A DNA stretch of 20,152 nucleotides from positions 1 to 20,152 of the forward strand of contig JBHHZI010000051.1 in NCBI GenBank assembly GCA_046757965.1. The letters are read 5' to 3'. Below, in pieces: positions 1-5,423 of this stretch (the first letter of the stretch is position 1; each line of letters begins with the position of its first letter). The notes beneath the pieces are model-generated. The model was not told the origin of the DNA and did not search any database. It saw nothing but the letters and a program-made list of their open reading frames with translations. The stretch is from JBHHZI01 sp046757965. Lineage in GTDB: Bacteria; Acidobacteriota; Polarisedimenticolia; SMYD01. The position numbers and the translations under genes were made by a program.

Positions 1-112
1 GCTCTCCGTCGCTGAGTGCGGCAACATCCAGAAAGCTCGAGAATGTCGGAAGGTCCCTCACCAAGCCTTCGGCAGCGACCTCCTCCTTGAGGTAATCGGC
101 GATGTCGGCGTC
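1..112 (-). pseudogene. Fragment of a DUF4143-type AAA ATPase gene, N-terminal part missing, runs off left edge
   Basis: Read on the minus strand from about 112 to 2, one frame gives DADIADYLKEEVAAEG, then LVRDLPTFSSFLDVAALSDGE. From memory of the family this matches the segment of DUF4143 proteins (the C-terminal domain of archaeal-type AAA_14 ATPases) where a Y-L-x-E-E-x-x-x-E-x-L-x-R-x-L pattern precedes F-L-x-V-A-A-L-S. Members are usually 370-450 residues with an N-terminal P-loop ATPase domain. Here the frame upstream enters a hairpin repeat (115-143) and then the tmRNA gene, so no ATPase domain can be attached. The frame has no stop in between, but its residues there look non-coding. 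The rest of the C-terminal domain would lie outside the window. I infer a remnant gene; a local rearrangement is the alternative. Family call moderately sure, start unknown. Confidence 0.55.
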
Positions 113-161
113 GGGCGACCTTCCTGAGTTGTCGGAAGGTCGCTCGCTGCTCCGTCGCTGA
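4..161. repeat. Two short direct repeats, each present twice, downstream of the tmRNA 3' end
   Basis: CTCCGTCGCTGA occurs at 4-15 and 150-161, and both copies are followed after one variable base by TGC. TGTCGGAAGGTC occurs at 44-55 and 130-141. One copy of each lies inside the DUF4143-like fragment and the other between that fragment and the tmRNA. This looks like a partial duplication or rearrangement next to ssrA; its origin is not visible here. Confidence 0.6.
115..143. repeat. Perfect 10-bp inverted repeat with 9-base loop
   Basis: GCGACCTTCC (115-124) and GGAAGGTCGC (134-143) are exact reverse complements separated by 9 bases. The structure sits exactly at the edge where the DUF4143-like fragment loses recognisable coding sequence. 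No T-tract follows on either strand, so it is not a typical intrinsic terminator. Confidence 0.75.
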
Positions 162-165
162 TTGC

Positions 166-198
166 ACCGCCACCGGGCCGGGACAACCCGGCGGCGGT
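166..198 (-). terminator. Possible stem-loop terminator downstream of ssrA, no T-tract
   Basis: ACCGCCACCGGG (166-177) can pair with CCCGGCGGCGGT (187-198) with one internal mismatch and a 9-base loop, starting 15 bases past the tmRNA CCA end on the minus strand. It is GC-rich and well placed to end ssrA transcription or limit 3' trimming. No run of T follows, so the terminator role is only a suggestion. Confidence 0.35.
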
Positions 199-213
199 CC
201 GAAGTTACTGCAA

Positions 214-566
214 TGGTGGAGGCGGCGGGAGTCGAACCCGCGTCCGGAAACGTTCCACCTGGAGCCTCTACACGCTTAGCCGGGCCCTTTGATCTCGCCT
301 TGCGATCCCCGGTCCGGCGGGGTGCCGCGCGGCCAGCCTGTGAGTCTCGTCAAAGGGCGCCAGGCAAGCCCGATGACCATCCCGCGAGTCGGCGCCCGGC
401 CCGCTTCCGGCGGGAGGAGGAAGCGGCGGACGGGCTACGCGTTTTTACGCAGCCAGTGCAACGTTGTCGTTGGCACTTGAGTTATGGTCCACGTGTTTTA
501 CGAGGTGCGTGGGACCTCGGCGTGCAGCCCCGGCTTCACCGATCCCGTCGAAGCCGTTTCGCCCCC
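214..566 (-). ncRNA. ssrA: tmRNA (one-piece transfer-messenger RNA)
   Basis: tmRNA rescues stalled ribosomes: charged with alanine, it enters as a tRNA, then templates a degradation tag. On the minus strand the RNA begins GGGGGCGAAACGGCUUCGAC, the classic tmRNA 5' end, and ends with a T-arm (GCGGG, loop UUCGACU, CCCGC), an acceptor strand CGCCUCC, discriminator A and encoded CCA. The first seven bases pair with CGCCUCC over 7 bp including a G3-U70 wobble, the alanyl-tRNA synthetase identity element. The length of 353 bases is close to the 363 of E. coli. The reading frame at 445-474 gives the tag ANDNVALAA followed by UAA. No internal break is seen, so it is the one-piece type. The gene lies directly downstream of gdhA on the same strand but has its own promoter. 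Confidence 0.97.
445..474 (-). other. tmRNA tag reading frame, ANDNVALAA-stop
   Basis: The resume codon is GCC (474-472), followed by AAC GAC AAC GTT GCA CTG GCT GCG and TAA (447-445). The encoded tag ends in the LAA motif read by ClpXP/ClpAP-type proteases, and the AND start is the usual SspB/adaptor-side consensus. At nine residues it is one shorter than the ten encoded in E. coli (ANDENYALAA). Confidence 0.93.
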
Positions 567-586
567 AGAACCTCTGGGTTGCTCGA

Positions 587-595
587 ATTATACCA
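587..595 (-). promoter_or_regulatory. Extended -10 promoter of ssrA
   Basis: The minus strand reads TGGTATAAT: a perfect TATAAT (592-587) preceded by the TGn extension. It lies 20 bases before the mature tmRNA 5' end, which leaves room for a short leader to be removed by RNase P. No good -35 hexamer is found at 16-18 bases, which the extended -10 would compensate for. Confidence 0.75.
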
Positions 596-619
596 CCTGC
601 GTTGATCCGGCGCCCGGCC

Positions 620-1936
620 TCACGGGAAGATGCCGCGCACCCGGGTCGCCTCGGCCACGCGCCCCACCGCCAGGATGTAGGCCGCCGTCCGCATCGGCAC
701 GTTGTACTCGTTGGCCACCGTGTGCACATCGTAGAACGCCTTCTTCATGATGCCCTCGAGACGGGCGTTGACGTCGATCTCGTTCCAGAAGAAGGCCTGC
801 AGCGATTGCACCCACTCGAAATACGAGACGGTGACCCCGCCCGCGTTGGCCAGGATGTCCGGCACGACCAGGGCGCCGTTCTTGTGCAGCACCTTGTCGG
901 CACCCGGCGTCGTCGGACCGTTCGCCGCCTCGGCGACGATCTGGGCGCGCACATCCGAGGCATTCTGCAGCGTGATCTGATTCTCGAGAGCGGCGGGAAC
1001 GAGTATGTCGCAATCGATGGTCAGGAGCGCCGCGTTGGAGATGCGATGGGTACCCGGGAACCCGGCCACCTTGCCGGTGCGCTTCTTGTGCTTGAGGAGC
1101 TTCGCCGGGTCGATGCCCTTTCGCGACTGGACGCCGCCGTGGGAGTCGGAGATGGCGATGAGCTTCGCGCCGTCATCGTGCAGCAGCCGGGCCACGATGC
1201 TGCCGGCGTTGCCGAACCCCTGCACCGCCACCCGGGCGCCCTGCAGATCCAGACCGGCCACCTTGCAGGCCTCGCGGACCACGAACTGGCAGCCGCGCGC
1301 CGTGGCCTCGTTGCGCCCGTAGCTGCCCCCGACGGACAGCGGCTTGCCGGTCACCACGCCCAGCGACGTGTTGCCCTGTGTCATGGAGTAGGTATCCATG
1401 ATCCAGGCCATGGTCTGCGAGTCGGTGTAGACATCCGGCGCGGGGATGTCCCGGTCCGGCCCGATGATGATCGAGATCTCGCTGGTGAAGCGCCTCGTGA
1501 TCTTCTCCAGCTCGCTGACCGACAGATCCTTGGGGCTGCAGATCACACCGCCCTTGCCTCCGCCGTACGGGATGTTCACCGTGGCACACTTCCAGGTCAT
1601 CCAGCTCGCTAGCGCCTTCACCTCGTCAAGCGTGACGCCGGGGTGATAGCGAATGCCGCCCTTGGCCGGGCCGCGCGCCACGTTGTGCTGCACCCGGAAG
1701 CCCTCGAACACCTCGAACCGGCCGTCGTCTCGCTTGATGGGAATCGAGACGACGAGCTGCCGCTTGGGCGCCTTCAGGATCTTCGCAAAACCCGGTTCCA
1801 GGTCAAGATGGCCGGCGGCGACGTCGAACTGAGCCTCCGCGATGTGGAACGGATTCAGATCCTCGCGGAAGACCGCCGGCTTCTTCGGAGCGGGCTTTCT
1901 GCGAGTGGACGTGCGAGCAGTCCGCGAACGAGCCAT
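620..1936 (-). CDS. gdhA: Glutamate dehydrogenase (Glu/Leu/Phe/Val dehydrogenase family)
   Basis: Catalyses reversible oxidative deamination of glutamate to 2-oxoglutarate and ammonium with NAD(P), in the cytoplasm. The 438-residue protein has the family's substrate-binding motif PAKGGIRYHP (about 90-99), the catalytic lysine in PYGGGKGG (K128), and a Rossmann nucleotide site VQGFGNAG followed after the second strand by an Asp (ISDSHGG), which suggests but does not prove NAD use. The first 20 residues are an Arg/Lys/Pro-rich extension absent from most homologues. The ATG at 1936 is preceded by GAGGTGA, part of which overlaps the rex stop codon. Only 9 bases separate the two genes, so rex and gdhA are almost certainly co-transcribed and translationally coupled. 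Leucine or phenylalanine dehydrogenase is a less likely alternative because of length and the PAKGG motif. Confidence 0.93.
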   Translation of the reverse strand: MARSRTARTSTRRKPAPKKPAVFREDLNPFHIAEAQFDVAAGHLDLEPGFAKILKAPKRQLVVSIPIKRDDGRFEVFEGFRVQHNVARGPAKGGIRYHPGVTLDEVKALASWMTWKCATVNIPYGGGKGGVICSPKDLSVSELEKITRRFTSEISIIIGPDRDIPAPDVYTDSQTMAWIMDTYSMTQGNTSLGVVTGKPLSVGGSYGRNEATARGCQFVVREACKVAGLDLQGARVAVQGFGNAGSIVARLLHDDGAKLIAISDSHGGVQSRKGIDPAKLLKHKKRTGKVAGFPGTHRISNAALLTIDCDILVPAALENQITLQNASDVRAQIVAEAANGPTTPGADKVLHKNGALVVPDILANAGGVTVSYFEWVQSLQAFFWNEIDVNARLEGIMKKAFYDVHTVANEYNVPMRTAAYILAVGRVAEATRVRGIFP

Positions 1937-1945
1937 GGTGTCACC

Positions 1946-2629
1946 TCATGAGGAAGAGCCGGCCGCAGCCTGATGCTCCTCGCGTGCAAGATTCAGATGA
2001 TAGGCCAGCGCCTCGACCTGCACCTTCAGATCGACAGTCTTGAGCTTGATGGATGGCGGCACCTTCAGCCGCACCGGAACAAAGTTGAGAATCGCCTGGA
2101 TGCCTGCAGCCACCGCCTGGTCGAGAACCTCCTGGCCGGCGTCCACCGGCACCGCCAGCAGCGCGATATCAACACCCACCCGGGCGACAACCTCGGAAAG
2201 CCGGGCGACGTCGTACACCTCGACGCCACCACGCAGCACGGTACCGATCTTTGCGGGGCTGTCATCGAACAGTCCCACGATGCGAAAGCCCTCCCGGTTG
2301 AATCCGTCGTAGCCGGCCAGCGCCTGGCCCAGATTGCCCGCCCCGATGATCGCCAGACGAACCTGCCGGTCGAGGCCCAGGATCTCCACCAGGTGTTTCT
2401 TCAGGGTCGGCACCCGGTACCCCACGCCTCGCACACCGAACTCACCGAAACAGGCCAGATCCTTGCGAAACTGCGCCGAGTTCAGGTGGAACTGCTCGGC
2501 GATCTCCTTGGAGGAGACGGTCTCGACGCCGGCCGCCTCGAGAACGCCCAGGCAGCGCAGATAGACGGCCAGGCGGCGCGTCGTCAACTCGGAGATATCA
2601 CTTCCCCGGGAACGTGCTGCCTTGCTCAC
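1946..2629 (-). CDS. rex: Rex, redox-sensing transcriptional repressor
   Basis: Rex binds DNA when the NADH/NAD+ ratio is low and lets go when NADH occupies its Rossmann domain, so respiratory or fermentative NADH-oxidising genes are induced by reducing stress. The 227-residue protein shows the winged-helix N-terminus with the recognition region NSAQFRKDLACFGEFG then VRGVGY (about residues 48-70), a linker, and the NADH site IIGAGNLGQALAGY with VGLFDDSPAKIG. The C-terminal domain-swapped helix is present. I chose GTG at 2629 because AGGGAG lies 5 bases upstream; the frame continues upstream to 2698, but that stretch is Arg/Pro-rich and unlike Rex. It is the first gene of a rex-gdhA pair, and a Rex-type palindrome lies upstream of nuoA in this same window. 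I see no such palindrome in front of rex itself. Confidence 0.93.
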   Translation of the reverse strand: MSKAARSRGSDISELTTRRLAVYLRCLGVLEAAGVETVSSKEIAEQFHLNSAQFRKDLACFGEFGVRGVGYRVPTLKKHLVEILGLDRQVRLAIIGAGNLGQALAGYDGFNREGFRIVGLFDDSPAKIGTVLRGGVEVYDVARLSEVVARVGVDIALLAVPVDAGQEVLDQAVAAGIQAILNFVPVRLKVPPSIKLKTVDLKVQVEALAYHLNLAREEHQAAAGSSS

Positions 2630-2822
2630 GGCCACTCCCTGATCACCCTGCTGGTCCGGACGGGTCCTGATCCTAACACGCGGCGCCGGGTCCCGCACGG
2701 TCCAGGGGACCGGCCCGGTGAGGGTTTGCGGGGAAGTCCCGGCATCGCCTGGCGGGGCCTTCCAGGCTCCCTGCCGACCTCTCGCGGGCCGCTATCCGGG
2801 CCATTCGGACCCGGACGAGGCG

Positions 2823-2870
2823 GTACGAGGACCCCGGACCGGAGAGGGCGCCGCCGACGGGTCCTCGTAC
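2823..2870. repeat. Perfect 12-bp inverted repeat upstream of ispH
   Basis: GTACGAGGACCC (2823-2834) and GGGTCCTCGTAC (2859-2870) are exact reverse complements separated by 24 GC-rich bases. There is no T-tract. It lies 30 bases upstream of the TAGACT element before ispH. It could bind a dimeric regulator or be the remnant of a terminator-like hairpin. Confidence 0.75.
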
Positions 2871-2900
2871 GGCCCGGTGGCAGGATGGGATCCGGTCATG

Positions 2901-2906
2901 TAGACT
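2901..2906 (+). promoter_or_regulatory. Possible -10 element of ispH
   Basis: TAGACT lies 8 bases before a GTG (2915) and 23 bases before the ATG (2930) of ispH. It fits TANNNT, and no convincing -35 is visible. Neither start codon has a Shine-Dalgarno sequence, so a leaderless or very short-leader transcript beginning near 2913-2915 is possible. Low confidence. Confidence 0.3.
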
Positions 2907-2929
2907 TTCCTCCCGTGGCCACCACACCC

Positions 2930-4126
2930 ATGTATCGGAAGGGCTTCGGTCTGTCGCGCGACATCGCGCCGGATCTGGAGCGGGACTATCACTCGGACCT
3001 GGTGACCTGGTTCCGGGAGCACGATCACGAGCTGCGGGTGGCCGACACCACCGTGCTGCTGGCGCATGAGTTCGGCTTCTGCTACGGCGTCGACCGGGCG
3101 GTGGAGTACGCCTACGAGACCCGGCGTCAGTTTCCGGACCGCCGGATTCACATCACCGGCGAGATCATCCACAACCCGCATGTCAACGCCAACCTCAGAA
3201 AGATGGACATTCATTTCCTCTCCACCAGGACCAACCTGGAGATCGACTTCTCCGCGGTGCACCCGGGGGACGTGGTCATCCTGCCGGCCTTCGGCGCCCG
3301 GACGAAGGATCTCGAGATCCTCCGCGCCCGGGGCGCCATCATCGTCGACACGACCTGCGGATCGGTGCTCAACATCTGGAAGAACGTCCTGCGCAACGCC
3401 CGGGACGGCCTGACCAGCGTCATCCATGGCAAGTTCCGTCACGAGGAGACCCGTGCCACGGCGTCGTGGGCCCGGGGCCGGGACGGCAAGGGCGCCTACC
3501 TGGTCGTGCGCGACATGGACGAGACCGAGATCGTCTGCAGCTACATCGTCGACGGTGGCAACCGGCAGGCCTTTCTGACCCGTTTCGCGCCGGCCTGCTC
3601 CACCGGATTCGACCCGGACAAGCATCTTTGCCGCGTCGGCGTGGCGAACCAGACGACGATGCTCTCGTCCGAGTCGCTGGCCATCGCCGAGCGCCTCGGC
3701 GAGGCCCTGGCCCGGCGCTTCGGCAGGCCGGGACTGAGCCAGCGCTTTCGATCCTTCGACACCATCTGCTCGGCCACCCAGGAGCGCCAGGACGCCGTGG
3801 GCGACCTGCTCGAGAAGGACCTCGGCGTGCTGGTCGTCATCGGCGGCTACAACTCTTCCAACACCTCCCACCTGGCGGAGATGGCGGCGGAGACCCCGAC
3901 CCGTGCGTTTCATATCGAAGGAGCCGAGGCCCTCATGGACGACGGCTCCATCAAGCACAGACGCCTCGGGACCGACGTCGAGGACACCACCCCCGCGTGG
4001 CTTCCCGCCGGCCCGGTCCGCATCGGCGTGACCGCCGGCGCCTCCACACCCAACAACCGCATCGGAGGCGTCCTGGCTCGTCTTCTGACACTGCGCGGCG
4101 TGGCCTCGCCGGTTTCGATCACATGA
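2930..4126 (+). CDS. ispH: 4-hydroxy-3-methylbut-2-enyl diphosphate reductase, long cyanobacterial/plastid type
   Basis: Last step of the MEP isoprenoid pathway: reduces HMBPP to IPP and DMAPP using a [4Fe-4S] cluster. From ATG 2930 the protein has 398 residues, against about 316 for E. coli. The cluster cysteines are C51 (GFCYGVDRAV), C143 (DTTCGSV) and C280 (TICSATQERQDA); H81 (EIIHNPHVN), H171 and E173 (HGKFRHEET) are the expected active-site residues, and VGVANQTTML and VIGGYNSSNT are intact. The N-terminus MYRKGFGLSRDI and inserts such as FAPACSTGFDPD match cyanobacterial and plastid HDR as I recall them, not the short proteobacterial form. A GTG at 2915 is an in-frame alternative start; the frame upstream of it is not IspH-like. 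The downstream gene starts 28 bases later on the same strand, so they may be co-transcribed. Confidence 0.94.
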   Translation: MYRKGFGLSRDIAPDLERDYHSDLVTWFREHDHELRVADTTVLLAHEFGFCYGVDRAVEYAYETRRQFPDRRIHITGEIIHNPHVNANLRKMDIHFLSTRTNLEIDFSAVHPGDVVILPAFGARTKDLEILRARGAIIVDTTCGSVLNIWKNVLRNARDGLTSVIHGKFRHEETRATASWARGRDGKGAYLVVRDMDETEIVCSYIVDGGNRQAFLTRFAPACSTGFDPDKHLCRVGVANQTTMLSSESLAIAERLGEALARRFGRPGLSQRFRSFDTICSATQERQDAVGDLLEKDLGVLVVIGGYNSSNTSHLAEMAAETPTRAFHIEGAEALMDDGSIKHRRLGTDVEDTTPAWLPAGPVRIGVTAGASTPNNRIGGVLARLLTLRGVASPVSIT

Positions 4127-4154
4127 GACCCGCCCGACACAGGAGAACACGGTG

Positions 4155-4913
4155 ATGATGGCACGCCCCCTCCCGGCAACGACGCGCATCCTCTGGGTCC
4201 TCGCGGCAGTCGCCATCGGCACCGGCGGCATGCCGGCCCGCGCGCAGGTCCAGACGTCCCCGTCCGGCACCGATGGCGTCTACCACGCTCCGGAGAAGAG
4301 CGAGCGCCTGACCCTGGAGCCAGGCGCCACGCTTCGCCCGCTGCTGGGCGCCGTCCGCTCCGCCGCGGCGGCATTTGACCAGCGCACGTGGAACAAGATC
4401 ACCACGCAGGAGATCGGCCTGGCCACCTTCGACCGGTTCGAGAATCTGTTCGAGAAGGAACGGATCCAGCGGATCACCGCATCGTTTCGCGAGGGCTACA
4501 GCCAGGTGTACGTGAATCTGCCGGAGGCGATCATCGTCACGGCGGTGGAGATGGACGACGCCGCGGCGGCCACCGACTACTACCGCATGGAGATCCAGTC
4601 GCTCCAGGTCACCCTCGACGGCATCAACCAGTCCGAGGATGGGCGTGCCGAGGTGACCCTCGAGGAAGACATCGCCTTGGCGGATCTCGACCAGGGGTTC
4701 GACAAGCGCTACGAGGTTCGGCTCGGCGATTCCCCGCCGAGCCAGTTCCGCGTTCTGTTCGGACGGGCCGGTCGCTACACCATGCTGGTCACGTTCCTGC
4801 AATCGTCCGTTGGAGACGACGAGGCGCGCGATCTTCTGCGCCTTCTGGCCGGCGAGGTTCACGCCGTGGCGAGTGCGACCCGCGCGCCGGCGACACCCCC
4901 ACAGGCTCGCTGA
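4155..4913 (+). CDS. Exported protein of unknown function
   Basis: Not recognised. A signal peptide is evident: a short basic N-terminus, hydrophobic ILWVLAAVAIGTGGM, and a likely cleavage after ARA before QVQTS, near residue 33. The mature part, about 220 residues, has no cysteine, no further membrane segment and no repeat; it is acidic with mixed helix and strand. It contains EIGLATFDRFENLFEKE (about 90-106) and an aromatic stretch TDYYRMEIQSLQVTL, and ends in an Ala/Pro-rich tail. AGGAG at 4141-4145 serves either ATG 4155 or the GTG at 4152. It follows ispH by 28 bases on the same strand, which suggests co-transcription but not a shared function. It converges on the EIIA gene, whose stop lies 51 bases away, and I see no clear terminator between them. 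Confidence 0.75.
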   Translation: MMARPLPATTRILWVLAAVAIGTGGMPARAQVQTSPSGTDGVYHAPEKSERLTLEPGATLRPLLGAVRSAAAAFDQRTWNKITTQEIGLATFDRFENLFEKERIQRITASFREGYSQVYVNLPEAIIVTAVEMDDAAAATDYYRMEIQSLQVTLDGINQSEDGRAEVTLEEDIALADLDQGFDKRYEVRLGDSPPSQFRVLFGRAGRYTMLVTFLQSSVGDDEARDLLRLLAGEVHAVASATRAPATPPQAR

Positions 4914-4964
4914 GCCGCCGCCTCTTCACCGCGCCCGGCAGGTCACGCCGGTCGCAGCCTTCGG

Positions 4965-5423
4965 TCACTCCTGGTGTGTGAGCACCGCATCGTACAGGCC
5001 CTGCGCGTCCTCGGCCGCGTCGCAGGCCGCCAGGAACCCCGGGTTGCGCACCAGGTGGGCGATGCGCGAGAGCACACGGACATGCTCGGCGGCTGAATCC
5101 GGCGGGCCCAGGATCAGGAAGATGAGATGAGCCGGCTTGCCGTCGATGGCATCGAACGGGATGCCCTCGCGGCTGCGTCCGAAGGCGATGCGCGTGCGCG
5201 AGACCGCCGGCGTCTTGGCATGTGGGATGGCGATGCCCCCACCGATACCGGTGGACTTGAGTTGCTCCCGTTCTCGCAGCCGGGCAATGGCATCCGCCTC
5301 GTCCGTGACGGCGCCGGCGGCAGCCAGGCGAGCCACCAGAGTCTCCAGCACATCCGTGGCGGCGGCGCCGGTCAGGTTGTGTTCGATGGCGCGCAGGTCC
5401 ATCAGATCAGCCAGCATCACCAT
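4965..5423 (-). CDS. ptsN: PTS EIIA-Ntr-like (PtsN family) phosphoacceptor domain protein
   Basis: A stand-alone EIIA domain of the fructose/mannitol/nitrogen PTS family, 152 residues. The phosphorylatable histidine is H68 in GGGIAIPHAKT, matching the GIAIPH signature of PtsN. The family accepts phosphate from an NPr/HPr protein and acts in regulation (potassium, nitrogen, envelope) rather than sugar uptake when no EIIB/EIIC is attached, as here. No membrane segment. ATG 5423 overlaps the end of nuoN by 7 bases; a second ATG at 5417 overlaps it by one base (TGATG). The overlap makes it the last gene of the nuo operon, which is an unusual place for it. It could be called fruA-type EIIA, but the lone domain favours PtsN. 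Confidence 0.85.
   Translation of the reverse strand: MVMLADLMDLRAIEHNLTGAAATDVLETLVARLAAAGAVTDEADAIARLREREQLKSTGIGGGIAIPHAKTPAVSRTRIAFGRSREGIPFDAIDGKPAHLIFLILGPPDSAAEHVRVLSRIAHLVRNPGFLAACDAAEDAQGLYDAVLTHQE

Larger units (their letters stand above)
2630..2929. other. Divergent intergenic region between rex and ispH, with hairpins
   Basis: About 300 bases without a credible gene. It must hold the promoters of rex (leftward) and ispH (rightward). On the minus strand TAGGAT, about 40 bases before the rex start, could be a -10, but no fair -35 is seen. A 6-bp hairpin CGGTCC-AGG-GGACCG lies at 2698-2712 and a 12-bp inverted repeat at 2823-2870. Frames running through here from either side have Arg/Gly/Pro-rich compositions typical of GC-rich non-coding DNA. 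Confidence 0.6.

Noticed and set aside
162..605. Plus-strand frame across the tmRNA region
   Set aside because: The DNA is fully explained by ssrA on the minus strand.
1946..2698. Longer Rex starting at 2698
   Set aside because: The added 23 residues are Arg/Pro-rich and unlike Rex; GTG 2629 has a well-spaced AGGGAG.
4914..4964. Bidirectional terminator between the converging exported-protein and EIIA genes
   Set aside because: Only 51 bases with no stable stem followed by T-runs on either strand.
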